A stretch of DNA of 64,000 bases from Lobosporangium transversale (lineage: Eukaryota > Mortierellomycota > Mortierellomycetes > Mortierellales > Mortierellaceae): positions 248,001-312,000 of the forward strand of contig NW_019028979.1 in the NCBI RefSeq assembly GCF_002105155.1. Reading direction: 5' to 3'. The notes beneath the pieces were generated by a model. The model did no database searches. It saw nothing but the letters and a program-made list of their open reading frames with translations, and was not told where the DNA came from. The position numbers were made by a program, and so were the translations under genes. Positions 22,661-34,390 of this stretch are shown piece after piece. Position 1 is the first letter of the stretch. Every line of letters begins with the position of its first letter.

Positions 22661-24282
22661 AGTGGAAGATGAAAAGAGAAAAGAGGATTAATGGGCGAAG
22701 TCTTTAAGACTCGGTAGTTGGGTAAAAGAGATGGTGGGATGGGTATGAGGGGTTTAACAGATTAGAGAACAAGGATGACGAATTTTTTATTTTTTATTTT
22801 TTATTTTATTTTTTTTTTGGCAGTAATGGCTCGTGTCATGTCTCGGATGGATGTGTATTCAAATAAGGCATGTTAAGGAGGATGACAACATTGATAGAAT
22901 AAGATCAAGTCATTGTTAGTCCACCAATCTGAGCTGCATTCCAAAGCGCCCTAAAAGAGTCGAGGCAAGCCGAATCGAGTCGAGGCGCTATGAAGAACGA
23001 GAACGGACGGTGCTATGCCGTTGAACGTCAACATGAACAAAAAAAAAGAAAAAAAAAATGTACCGCCAGCTACTATCGAACCGACGCCATTGACTGGCAG
23101 CCTGTTAGCGATCCAACGGACATAAGAGTACTCTTCGCAGTTTTAGGTTAGGAACAGGATCTTTAGCAGAGGGATTGACTATGCAGAAAGATGTTCAGTC
23201 TGCGGTGACTTTTTTTTTAAATTTAAATTTTTCTTTTTTGTCTTAAAGGGCGTATTAAGTTATGGATGGTACAGTATATGTTTTAGAGATCTCTAGATCC
23301 CCTGAGTTTTTTTTCTGTCTGGTCAGGGCATCGAACCGCGAACTAGTTTCATATCCTTCTGCTCCGCCCATGCTTTTTTTGTAAACATTGGTGCTGATGC
23401 TTTATGTCAGGTATGCCATGTTCTACGGCCAATTTAAATTTCGTCAAGTCCCCAAGCTGATCATAAGGAAAAGTCTGTTGCTAACACGGATGCCGCCCCA
23501 GATGTTCCTGTTCTAAGAAAACCAGTCCCCTAGTCCTCGTTTGTGTATGACCCGGAGAGGGTCCCTTATAAAGTCTATTTCTAATAAATCCTCACGATCT
23601 CGTGGGTCCCAGTTATCAAAAAAAAAAAAAAAAAAAAAACAACAACAACCTTGCTCTTGTTTGTGCACGCGTCGCCGCCTACGAAGGCTTAATGCAACAG
23701 CTTTGGCCTCTAGTCACTGCAAACAACCCATCCTCGTCGTCATTACTATCCTCTGTATCTGTCCGTAATGCGGTCAAGAGCGTTCCACCCCAAAAGTTCC
23801 TACTATGCTTTTTGAAAAATACCGATCCTACAAGGGGCAATGGCATAAATTGATCTATTCACGTGTCTGGTCTCCTTTAATTCCCCATCATCTATTTAAG
23901 TAGTTAGAGCATTATTTATTCTGCCCCCTTTCACTACTGCAATACGGTATCCCTCTTTTCACGTTGTCAGTTTGCAGGTGAACTTTCTCCTCATTCCCGT
24001 ATTATTATCAACCATTATCTAGCAGCAGCAGTATTATTAGCATGTAATACTAAGTCCGACTTTTTTCCTTTCGGGTTACCATTTTGCAGTGCGTCTCTAA
24101 GGGTTGTAATGTTTGCCTTTGTACTTTGTGACCTCGTTCTTGTTCTTGCGTTTTAATCATTGTTCGGAAATAATTGTTTTAAGTGTAGATACACAACAAT
24201 ACAACCTCAACTTGCAGAACTTTGGTAAGGGTTCTACGACTTACAACCGAGAGACTTCCCATGTCAAGGTCTTTGTTATAAC

Positions 24283-24307
24283 ATATATATATATATATAT
24301 ATATATA
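24283..24307 (+). repeat. (AT)12 microsatellite
   Basis: Perfect AT dinucleotide run in intergenic DNA. Confidence 0.9.
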
Positions 24308-24936
24308 ACCCACTCTATGACCAAGAAGTGATGGAGCCTCTCTGGGCTCCACTTGAAACGAATCCTAAAAAGAGATCAAGCGTTTTAGAAAAATATCCAA
24401 TGGTCCTGGGATCTTTGTCGGAATTATAGTTCACGCCCTTGCTGAGAAATATTTAATAAGGATGGATCCTTAATGATTCAATAAACCAGAAGGCATTTCA
24501 GGAGGGAAAAAAAAAAAGGATGACATCCATTGTCCTAGTAAACGCCCATTAAGTCTCGCTCAACATCTTGTGAACCAGGATGCAAAGACTGATTGTAACG
24601 AGCATTATGAGGCAACACGAGTATGACCTGGAAGCTACAGATGTCTCTCTCATAGATCTGTGTAAATATTTTTAAGAATATCGTTAAGATAGAGATGTCG
24701 TCCAGAGCTTTGATAACATCCTAAAAAAAAAAAAAGAAAAAAAAGAAAAAAAAGGGGAGAGTAGGTCATGCATAGGAGTGTGGTGTGTAAGGTAGAAAAC
24801 CTCATTCTGATATCAACGTTACACATGTAGTTTTTTTTTTTTTTTTTTTTTTTTTGGGCTTATTTGGGGTCTCCAAAGAGTGGCGAAGCTGGGCGTGGTA
24901 TTCTTTTATTCCACATGTAGATTTTGTTGGCCTGTA

Positions 24937-24937
<1 letters not shown>

Positions 24938-24968
<31 letters not shown>

Positions 24969-24976
24969 AAAAAAAA
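24938..24976 (+). repeat. Interrupted 39-nt A tract
   Basis: Two A runs separated by a single G; intergenic. Confidence 0.85.
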
Positions 24977-25196
24977 GCTACATGCCAGGGTTCAGTGCTT
25001 ATATGAGACGAGCTATCAAGGAGGCCTGATGTGACAAATTATAAAAAGAAGCTGTTTGTTATTTTGATGCAGCAGAGATATGAAGACATTTGCTCGGGGG
25101 TTGGGTTGTCGAAAGCAATTTCTTCCGACACAAATCAGATGCGCAAGTCATTCATATGCATGCAAAAGGAGGAATAAAAAACCAGTGCGCCCTGCA

Positions 25197-25228
<32 letters not shown>

Positions 25229-26156
25229 GGAATAAAAGGAGTCTTTTTTAGAGATGATAGATAAATGTTACGAAAGCTGCTTTTTTCTTTTTTTTTTAAG
25301 GCTTTAGAGATATACATGTAAATGTATAAATGGAGCAGATGCTTAGAGATTACAGCAAGCCAAGAAAGATAAAGGGTCAAAAAGTTGATCTTTGTTTGCA
25401 TGCGACTGTACAAGTATAAATATGTATGTTTATATATTAATGTTATACTTATATATTAATGTTATACATTTGTATTACCGCCACAACAGGTCATAAAAAG
25501 AAAAATGAGTCGCATGGAATTCCAGGCACAATGGAATAATAAAAAAACGAAAAGGTCAATAGGTCAAAATACACATACACATTTGTGTTCAATTGCTCAC
25601 AAACTCGCGTGAGTGTAAGGATGGTGAGTGGAGTTGAAAAAAAAAAAAAAAAAAAAAAACCAAGTCCGTCCTATAATTAGAAGAGGTCCACTTCATTTCA
25701 CTGCCTCCTTCTTTCCCCTAGAGCCGACTATCCATTCCCATCCAAAGTTCAAGATCAAGTCCAAATCCTAACAACAAGCCCTGTTTGTCAGTTGCTTGAA
25801 CACATGTATGTACATTTATTGTGCTGTATGCAGTATTATTACATGAATGCTAGATGGGCGCTGCTTGTTTTTTTTTTTTTTTTTTTTTGGTCTGTTGGCG
25901 CAAGGTTTTTTTTTTTGCTCTCATCCATTTTTCTGCTGTTCCTTGTCGCTAGTCTGGATTCGCACTTTTGTTTCGTTGTGGCATGTTATCGAATGGGCAT
26001 GTAGATCCAGTCTAACTGTTTCTTCTCTTTTCTCCTTTTCTCTTTTTCTTTTTTTCTTCATCATCATCATCTCCATCACACATTCACATTTACACATTCA
26101 TCATCTGATTTACACGCACTTTATTCAACTTTTTTATTTTTTTTCCACCCCTTTTT

Positions 26157-26185
26157 ATATATAAATATATATATATATATATATA
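26157..26185 (+). repeat. AT-dinucleotide repeat
   Basis: Imperfect TA/AT run, about 330 nt before the start of the single-pass membrane protein gene. It may lie in its promoter. Confidence 0.8.
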
Positions 26186-26510
26186 AAGCAGTGCGTTCGT
26201 GTATATCGTGTGTGTATTGTGATTGTCTTACTTTATCTCTATTTCCATCTCCATTTATCCTCGGTAACGGTTCCGTCATTTTTTTTTTTTTATAGTTATC
26301 AATTCCCTGACATAACAACCGACTGCCACTTCAGTTTCCATTTTCCCGTACCCAATCCCACTTTGTCGCTATTTTTTTTTTTTTTTTTTTTTTGGATTTG
26401 TTCCTGAACCCGTCTTTTACTTTTTAAAATCCCTATACTTCCCTCCCACCCTATCAGCAATCAGGCCTTTTCTTTCTTTCCTTGACTTGCAAAGGTTCAC
26501 AAGCTCCTTG

Positions 26511-27704
26511 ATGGTATCATTCTTCACAGCCACTGCACCAGGTGCAGCACGAAGAAGGCTGTTGGCCTTAGCTGTATTCGCCCTTGCTCTCTTTTCCTCA
26601 ATACCGACTCTCGTTGACGCAGCCAAGGGTGAAACCATCACCCTCTCCTTCCTCGATGAAGCTGGAGCTGTCATCAGTCAACAGACTATACCCTGGGCAG
26701 AGTGTACAAATATCGATACCACTCTACTACAACCCACAGGCGGAGCTTATGCCTCTGTCTCCGCTTCGGTTGACCATGCAGCACTGAATCTCTATTCCTA
26801 CCCTTACTGTGCAACCCTTTCGGGGTCTGCAGTCGGCAGATGGAGAAATGCAGGTGATTTAAAAGACATGATTGCTATCCGTTGGGAAGGTATTGCTAAC
26901 GATCTGGCCCCTGGTACAGAACGGACAACAAATTTCCCACCAGAGATGGCGGTTGCGACTCAAGGCCCGGATCCTGATGCTGACCCTATCCTTTGGGCCC
27001 CCGATCCCGAAAAGGGTAAACTGGTAGTTGGACTGGTGGCGGGAGTATTGGCTGTGGGTGTGCTCATTGGTGTGTATCAGGTCTATAAAGCAGCACAGTA
27101 TGTACCACCACCCAAGAAGCCAAAGAAGATTACGTTGAATACAAAGAAGATCAAAAAGAAGGATGCGTACTATCGTAAGCCCGCTCCTGCTCGCCCTGTG
27201 TCCTCTGGAGAAGATGATAAACGGTCCTTCCAGAGATTGGAGCATAATGAGTCACCCGAGCCATTGTTGAACAGACCACAGATGATGGAGCGTGGAGGAG
27301 GTCCATTTGGAGGTAGCAGCCGAGATAGCCAGTATTCAGAAGCGGCAACGTTTGTAGATTGGGGTCAACAACAGCAGCACCAGCAGCACAACCCTGCAGT
27401 ATCCATTGATATGCGAGAGACATCCTATAGCAATAACAATAACAATAACAACAACAACAGCATTGCCACTAGGTTGTCTCCTTTCCGGGATCAGCATAGA
27501 CCAGCGACAGCAGAGCTGATCCAGTTTGATGGAGTTCAAAGCAGTGACAATACGAGCAACCATAATAATAGCAACAATCGTGGTAGGGGTGGTGAGGTAC
27601 TGGTTCCAATGCACACATTCGAAAACAACAACGGCTACAGTAACAACAATGGATATAATGGCCGGTCGGCATATCGAAGGTCGAGTAGCTCACGCTCACG
27701 ATAG
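26511..27704 (+). CDS. Putative single-pass membrane protein with signal peptide and Asn/Gln-rich tail (397 aa)
   Basis: Not a family I recognise. Single exon. The first ATG in frame is at 26511; the open frame starts earlier but without ATG. Signal peptide about residues 1-36 (RRRLLALAVFALALFSSIPTLVDA). Extracytoplasmic domain about 37-170, with only two cysteines (AECTN and YPYCAT), which could form one disulfide. Membrane span about 174-197 (LVVGLVAGVLAVGVLIGVY), followed by a strongly basic stop-transfer stretch (PPPKKPKKITLNTKKIKKK). The tail (about 200-397) is low-complexity with poly-Asn, poly-Gln and Arg/Ser runs (ending RRSSSSRSR). The layout suits a cell-surface sensor or wall-associated protein, but that is inference from topology alone. 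Confidence 0.72.
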   Translation: MVSFFTATAPGAARRRLLALAVFALALFSSIPTLVDAAKGETITLSFLDEAGAVISQQTIPWAECTNIDTTLLQPTGGAYASVSASVDHAALNLYSYPYCATLSGSAVGRWRNAGDLKDMIAIRWEGIANDLAPGTERTTNFPPEMAVATQGPDPDADPILWAPDPEKGKLVVGLVAGVLAVGVLIGVYQVYKAAQYVPPPKKPKKITLNTKKIKKKDAYYRKPAPARPVSSGEDDKRSFQRLEHNESPEPLLNRPQMMERGGGPFGGSSRDSQYSEAATFVDWGQQQQHQQHNPAVSIDMRETSYSNNNNNNNNNSIATRLSPFRDQHRPATAELIQFDGVQSSDNTSNHNNSNNRGRGGEVLVPMHTFENNNGYSNNNGYNGRSAYRRSSSSRSR

Positions 27705-28094
27705 AAGAAAAACGAAAAAAGAAAAATAAAAGAGCAAGGAACAAGAGAAATACCAAGACCGACAGAGAGATGAGATGAAGGAAGGCCGCAGGAAGAGAAG
27801 AAGGAGAGATTGAAGCATGACAAATAACCAAACGAGTTTTGATTGCCCTCTCCTTCTTTTTTGTTTCATTATACTATCGTTACTATCTACAATCATATAA
27901 TACATCAGTCTCTTGTTCTTTATATATATATGATGATAATGATGACAAACACGGGAAGGCTATGCAATTCGCCATAGATGTATTCAAAAGAGAAGAATAG
28001 GTAATCAAGTGGATCAGAAGTGTGAGCTGCACACTTTTTGCCAGCCTTCTTTCCTCTGTCTCTTTGTCATCAGGAAAGAGTCCACGGAAAAGTT

Positions 28095-28133
<39 letters not shown>

Positions 28134-28885
28134 TTGAATCTACAACAAGAAACGTTGCAGCATGCCAAGTAAGCTACGGTTGCGAGGCGAGATTAAAAGA
28201 AAAGAAGGGAGAAAAAGACATAGTAGGACAAGGCAGATAGTTCAGGATGGTATTGAACTTTTTTTTTTTTTTTTGCTTGAGTGGATTATGTGTTCGCCAC
28301 ATGTATTTTTGGATGTGGACTGCACATGGACAAACATTTTAACTTACTGGTATGCAGGAGAGTTCTCTGGACGGCGAAGCGAAATGGGGAGAAACAGATC
28401 TGGAATGAATTGGTAGGGATTTGTGCATACATGTTCATATTAGCAGCTAACAGCCAGTTGGATGACAATACGCGTGTCATGTTGTAGCCAATGCCATTGG
28501 CAATGTCCATGTATGAACTGTTACCATCGAACCTTGCTGTTTCTTTTTTTATCTTACTCCATCCACTAATCTTTATTTTTTTTATTTATTTATTTTTTTT
28601 TTTTTGCTTCCTAAACACTTGAACAAACCATTCAGAACAGGAAAAAAAAAAAAAAAAAAAAAAAAAACAGCACCTCTCTTTTTCTTTCTTTTCCTCGCTT
28701 GTCTTCCCACTTCTCCTCCTCTCTACATCTTTTGTGCCTTGTAGATCCCAACATTATTCTTTGCTGAGTCCAAATACTCATATTCATACTCATACCCATA
28801 CTCATATTCTTACATCCATCCCTCCTGGGGGTTGCGCTCGATCTTTGTGCACCTATTTAATACACAGCTAGAACGAATAGCGACC
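27705..28885. other. Spacer between the single-pass protein gene and PMR1
   Basis: 3' UTR, then a T9-A30 junction at 28093-28131, a T/A-rich region with A27 at 28641-28667, and a CT-rich stretch (28675-28860) that looks like the PMR1 promoter and leader. No gene supported. Confidence 0.5.
28093..28131. repeat. T9-A30 homopolymer junction
   Basis: A run of nine T is followed directly by thirty A, a 5'-TnAn-3' palindromic arrangement also found at other places in this window. Confidence 0.85.
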
Positions 28886-30866
28886 ATGACTACTACAGCT
28901 ACTGTATCGACACCTTCAGCCTCGTTCGCCCGTCGTACTGCAGAGGAAACCGCAATCCAGTTGGAGACCAATAGTGTCAGTGGACTGACAACACAGGAGG
29001 CAAACAACCGTCGGCTTCGCTATGGGCTGAATGAGTTTGATGTAGAGGATGAGGAGCCAATCTACCTCAAATTCTTCAAGAGCTTCTATGAAAATCCTCT
29101 GATCCTTCTCCTGCTAGCCTCAGCAGTTGTCTCCTTGGCAATGGGTCAGCACGATGATGCCATCAGCATTACTTTGGTAAACAACAATGCATTCTTTACA
29201 TCTCTTTCATCCATTGCTCACTGATGATGAATATGATTCCGAAGAAAGAAGAAAAAAGTCTGTGAAGAGAAAAAGAGTTTATTACTTATTCATTTGCTTT
29301 ATTGTTCTGATTACTAGGCTATTCTTATTGTTGTAACAGGTAAAGACATTTTGTCCATTTGACACAAGTTTAATTGATCACTATTCAATGTGGAGAAAGA
29401 CGATAAAAAAAAACGAAAAAAGCAGACCGGATTAGTAACCATCCTAAACGGCAATCTAAGGATTGATCGGGAAAGAAGCATACAGATACAGGGGAGAGTA
29501 AAAAAAATTGCAATCTTCAGTGGCAATCCTGCTCTGCCCATTGAAAGGAACGAGTGCTGTTGGGAAGCATTGAAAAAAAAAAAAAAAAAAAAAAAAAAGA
29601 GAGACGGTCTGTCACCAGCATGAACAGATGGCATGTTTAGTAATGCACTTGATCCATATCTGGACGACAAAGGAAAGCCTCAGCAAAATGACATTGGAGT
29701 CTTTAGGAGGGCCAAGCTCTTTTTTTTTTTTTTTTTTTTTTTTTGGACGACAGTTGACGATTCAACTTTTCTGCCTTTATCATTACCCCTGGCGTTAAGA
29801 GACCTTGAGGGTGATTGGCTCCTACCAGTATATTTTTTTTTAAATGTTTTGTTCTTCGTGAAGGAATTATGTGTGGAGCTTTATGGTACACAGCTTCTTG
29901 TCCCTCGAATCCACAAAGAAATAACGTTGAGTGGGAGAATGATACGTGCATTTAGGAGGCAAAAGAAGTTGATGTTCCTATCCCTTCCTTTCTCTTTCAT
30001 TCGCTCTCTTTCTCATTCTCCTTGGTCCATTATTATTATTTGAGTTGAGTTAAAAGAGGCGAGAATGAAGGACGCTAAACATGCTTTTCTGTTCTTTCTC
30101 CTTGGATGCCTTTTCTTTTAACTCCACTCGATCTAAAATGGGGATCGTGCATCTGCGATGTGCATGCAACTCAAGCTTAAAAAAGTTTACTGACCTGCAA
30201 CTTTTTTTTTCTTTTTCTTTCTTTGAACGATGTCCAATTGTAGTCGCGTTTGTACAAGAGTATCGGTCCGAAAAATCGCTCGAGGCCCTGAACAAACTGG
30301 TCCCTCACCATTGTCATGTTATTCGGTAAGTCTTTGCCCCTTGTTTTTACAACCCATTCTCCGCTTTTGTCTACAAAGTTTAAAAAAAAAAAAAAAAAAA
30401 ACCTAGTTTTTACAGAAACATTAGTGCACTTTTTTTTTTTATGATCCACTCCCGTTATCTTTTATATCTATTGGATACATTATGCCATCTTTTTTAAAAT
30501 GTAACCTGTACACCATTCTGCGAGAAGGAGAAGCAAGTATTGAAGTTAATTCAATATAGGCTGTGTAATACAAATTGGTCTTTTTACATTTTGACGTAAA
30601 AAAAGTTACATGACAAGCGAAAACGTTCTGGATGTTTTTGTAATTGGACGATATGCTACGGGACAGAGGAAAAAAAAAAAAAAAGAGAGCCCTGCATGCA
30701 TTGCATCTTCTTTTGCGATTCGTCCGATCCATCTCTGCAACACAGTTCAGTGGTTCCCTACTCTTTTTCCTTTTTTTTTTTTTTTTTTTTATAGAATTTC
30801 CTATCTTGTCAGTAACGAAGCTTTATGACTATTTGCCCCAAGCGCTAACTTTGTTGTGGCTCCCCG

Positions 30867-30899
<33 letters not shown>

Positions 30900-32483
30900 C
30901 TCTCTTCTCATTGCTGGTCATAGCGATGATACTCAGACGTCGACATTGGCTAGTCAATTAGTCCCTGGAGACTTGATCAAGTTTGGCATTGGAGATCGTA
31001 TCCCAGCGGACTGTCGTTTAGTGACAGCTATTGATCTAGAAATTGACGAGTCCAACTTGACAGGAGAAAACAAGCCATGCCGTAAGCAGACAGATGCGAT
31101 CACTGAAAATGAATATGCAGAGCTCTCGATCACAGAACGAAAGAATATCGCCTACATGGGAACATTGGTCAGGAATGGACATGGAACGGGTATTGTAGTA
31201 GGCACATCCAAGGAAACAGAATTTGGAGTGGTCTTCTGTATGATGCAGGAGGTTGAGATCCGAAAGACTCCTCTGCAGTTGAGCATGGATGAACTGGGAA
31301 AGAAACTTTCGATGCTTTCGTTCATGATCATCGGTGTGATTGTGTTGATTGGATTGTTCCAGGGTAAACCATGGTTGGAAATGATGACCATCGGGGTCAG
31401 TTTGGCCGTTGCTGCTATTCCTGAAGGTCTACCCATTGTCGTCACAGTGACCTTGGCATTGGGTGTGCTGAGGATGGCGAACCGTAAGGCTATCATTAAG
31501 AAGCTGCCCAGTGTAGAGACTCTTGGATCTGTCAATGTTGTTTGTGCTGATAAGACAGGTAAGAAAAAAGCAAAAGAAATTTTTATTGGACTGAACCATG
31601 GTTGAAAAACTCACATTCTCCGTATGATTTCTCCTTTCTCTTTTATAATACAGGAACCTTAACTATGAACCAGATGACGGTGACTAAAGCCTTTACTCTT
31701 GCTGAGGGATTCCCAGTGGATCTGAACCAGGCAAAGACTGTGGATGTGGATCTTCATCCTGGATTGCGCCGTTTGCTTCAGGTTGGAAATCTTTGCAATA
31801 ATTCTTTCTTGGACGAGCACTCCAAATGGATCGGACAACCTACGGATATTGCCTTGATCCAGATCCTCCAAAGCTTAGGACTGACAGATGAGCGCCCTGT
31901 ATGTTTTTTATGCCCAACACCGTTCTCTTTTATAAAAAAAAAAAAAAAAAAACATGTTTATTAGTTGATATGGCGCTGACCATTTTGTACGTTTCCCTTA
32001 ATTTGATAGATTTTCGAGCGTATTGCTGAATACCCTTTTAATTCAGACCAAAAGTTCATGCATGTCAAATGCGCGCCTTTACCCGGAGGCAGCCTTTCTG
32101 GCCACAAGCAAACGCCCGAACATGCAATTGATCCAACCAATGCCGCAGTGAGCCAAAGCGGATTGCCTGGTATATTTTACTTTAAGGGAGCATTGGAGCC
32201 AGTTTTAGAACGATGCGTGAACTATTATAGGAGCGAGAGTCAACATCTGCCGTTAGATGTCGAGTCCAAGGATAAGATTTCGGCCCAGGCAAATGAAATG
32301 GCATCCCATGGACTGCGCGTGCTGGCCATGGCGTTTGGTAGTGATCTAGAGAAATTGACGTTTGTGGGTATTGTCGCCATGCACGATCCTCCAAGACCTG
32401 GAGTTGAAGACAGTATCCGCACACTGGCTGGAAGCGGCGTCAAGGTGATTATGATCACAGGAGATGCTGGTATGTAACAAGCT

Positions 32484-32514
<31 letters not shown>

Positions 32515-33888
32515 GACTTTCCCCATTAATTTAGAGGTATTAACAAATGATTTCTTTTTTCTTTTCTTTTTCTGCTTGAATGATTCGTAGATGCTACTGC
32601 ACTTTCAATTGCTCGACGATTGGGATTCCCGATCAACCCAGGCAAATCATCATGCTTGACCGGGGCTGAGATCGAGGTGATGACTGAGCGCCAATTGCAG
32701 GATGCTGTAGGACATGTCTCAGTGTTTGCACGAACGACACCTAAGCACAAGATGGCAATTGTATCTGCATTTCAAGCAAAGGGTTGTATTGTTGCCATGA
32801 CAGGCGATGGAGTTAACGATGCACCAGCATTAAAGCTTGCAGATATTGGTATCTCGATGGGTCGGAGTGGTACAGATGTGGCTAAAGAAGCTGCGGACAT
32901 GATTCTTGTGGATGATGATTTTTCAACTATCCTTGCGGCCGTAGAAGAGGGTTAGTTTACTTCTCTTCTCTTTTTGTCTATTTTTTTCCCCCTCTTTTTT
33001 TAAACAAGTTTAATACTAACAATCACCAATCCTCTTTGTTCTTATTTTAGGCAAATCCATTTTTTATAATATCCAAAACTTTTTGACTTTCCAGCTCAGC
33101 ACAAGTGTCGCAGCCTTGACATTAATTGCCACGGCAACGCTTTTTGGACTCAACAACCCTCTGAATGCCATGCAGATTCTCTGGATCAGTAAGTTATTGA
33201 GGGCTCATATTGCGAATAACACTTGATCTATTAGATTCATTACTGTGATACCATATCTAATTTTTTCTTTTCTTTCTTTCTTTCTTTTTTTTTTTTTTTT
33301 TTTTCCGTAGATATTTTGATGGATGGCCCACCTGCACAATCTTTGGGTGTTGAACCAGTGGACGACGATGTGATGAAGAAGCCCCCACGCGCACGCGATG
33401 CAGCGATCTTGACACCACTTTTGATTCGCCGAGTTCTGACCTCGGCAATGATTATTGTAGTGGGCACGATGTTTGTGTATGTGCACGAGATGACAGATGG
33501 CCATGTCACAGCACGCGATACGACGATGACTTTTACGACGTTTGTGTTCTTTGATATGTTTAATGCATTGGCATGTCGATCTGAAAAGAAGTCGATCTTC
33601 AGCGTTGGATTCACGACGAATAAGATGTTTAATTTCAGTGTGATGGGATCAATTCTGGGTCAATTCTTGGTGATTTACATGCCATTCTTCCAGACAGTGT
33701 TCCAAACGGAGGCATTAACGCTCACAGATCTCTTGGGAATCACACTGTTGACCAGCTCGGTCTTTTGGGCAGAGGAGGCACGCAAGTTCTTTGGAGTAAA
33801 GAAAGGACAGAAGATGCATGGCCGAGGTGCCAACCAAGGATTCCGACGTGTAGAAACAGAGGATGGTGAAGCATTTGAAATTGTTTAA
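28886..33888 (+). CDS. PMR1: Golgi Ca2+/Mn2+-transporting P-type ATPase, PMR1/SPCA family (936 aa)
   Basis: P2A ATPase that pumps Ca2+ and Mn2+ into the Golgi lumen, supplying glycosyltransferases and ion homeostasis. Nine exons: 28886-29176, 29318-29339 (22-nt micro-exon), 30244-30325, 30924-31558, 31654-31898, 32010-32469, 32591-32950, 33051-33188 and 33311-33888. Visible motifs: ESNLTGEN of the actuator domain (about 174-181); PEGLP in M4 (298-302); [13 protein letters not shown] with phosphorylated D341; KGALEPVL and MITGDA in the N/P domains; [11 protein letters not shown]; and the M6 ion-site helix [18 protein letters not shown] with N745 and D749. That Asn/Asp pair with PAQSLG is typical of SPCA, not SERCA. 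Length matches the family. The N-terminus lacks a clear EF-hand. Introns 2 (904 nt) and 3 (598 nt) are long for this window and full of homopolymers. Confidence 0.93.
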
Positions 33889-34275
33889 ACGAGAGATATT
33901 ATAGCATAAAAGGATAGCTTTCTAGAAACAGAAACAGGAAGAGAAACCATAATTAACACTTCACATCACTACCATTTCATAATAATAATAATAATAAAAA
34001 AGTAACGTGTTGCACAATGGTCAAAGAACCAAGAAGAAAAGTCATGACTCCCCGCTTACACATAAAGAACACAAAAACAAATCCAAACGAACTCTTTCTC
34101 CCTCTTTCTCCCTCTTTCTCCCTTCCCTGTCTGTTTTCTGTTTACCCCCTTTTTCCCTTTTTCCTTTTTTCTTCCTTTTTGTGTTCTCCATTCAGTTCTT
34201 TCATTTAACATTTTTCATTCGTTGTTACTTTTACATTCGGCTTCGAGCTTCTTATTTCTTTCTTTCTCTCTCTCT

Positions 34276-34306
<31 letters not shown>

Positions 34307-34390
34307 CCTTGTCTTTCTTTCTTGCTCTACTTTGCTGCAGGTTTTTCTTGTTATTGTCAACTGCTGTGTTCAACTAGACCATTCAGAGTC
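33889..34390. other. Spacer between PMR1 and the next gene
   Basis: PMR1 3' UTR with an AAT repeat (33979-33995), then a CT/T-rich leader with T27 near 34280-34306. No gene supported; the frame open from 34007 lacks an ATG until 34391. Confidence 0.5.

Larger units (their letters stand above)
22409..26510. other. 4.1-kb region with no supported gene
   Basis: The longest gene-free stretch here. It begins with the promoter of the four-span gene and ends with the promoter and T-rich leader of the next gene. Between them are A/T homopolymers (23619-23639, 24832-24855, 24938-24976, 25200-25228, 25637-25660, 25869-25888, 26371-26393) and dinucleotide repeats. The ORFs found are short and mostly driven by poly-A or poly-T. 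I looked for tRNA T-arms and terminal inverted repeats and found none. An unrecognised non-coding RNA or decayed transposon is possible. Confidence 0.45.

Noticed and set aside
23320-23350. T-arm-like sequence suggesting a tRNA
   Set aside because: The flanking bases do not form a T stem and no acceptor or anticodon arm can be built.
30511-30560. Possible extra PMR1 exon encoding a REGEAS-like phrase
   Set aside because: It soon runs into a stop, while direct joining of 30325 to 30924 restores a typical SPCA sequence in the right phase.
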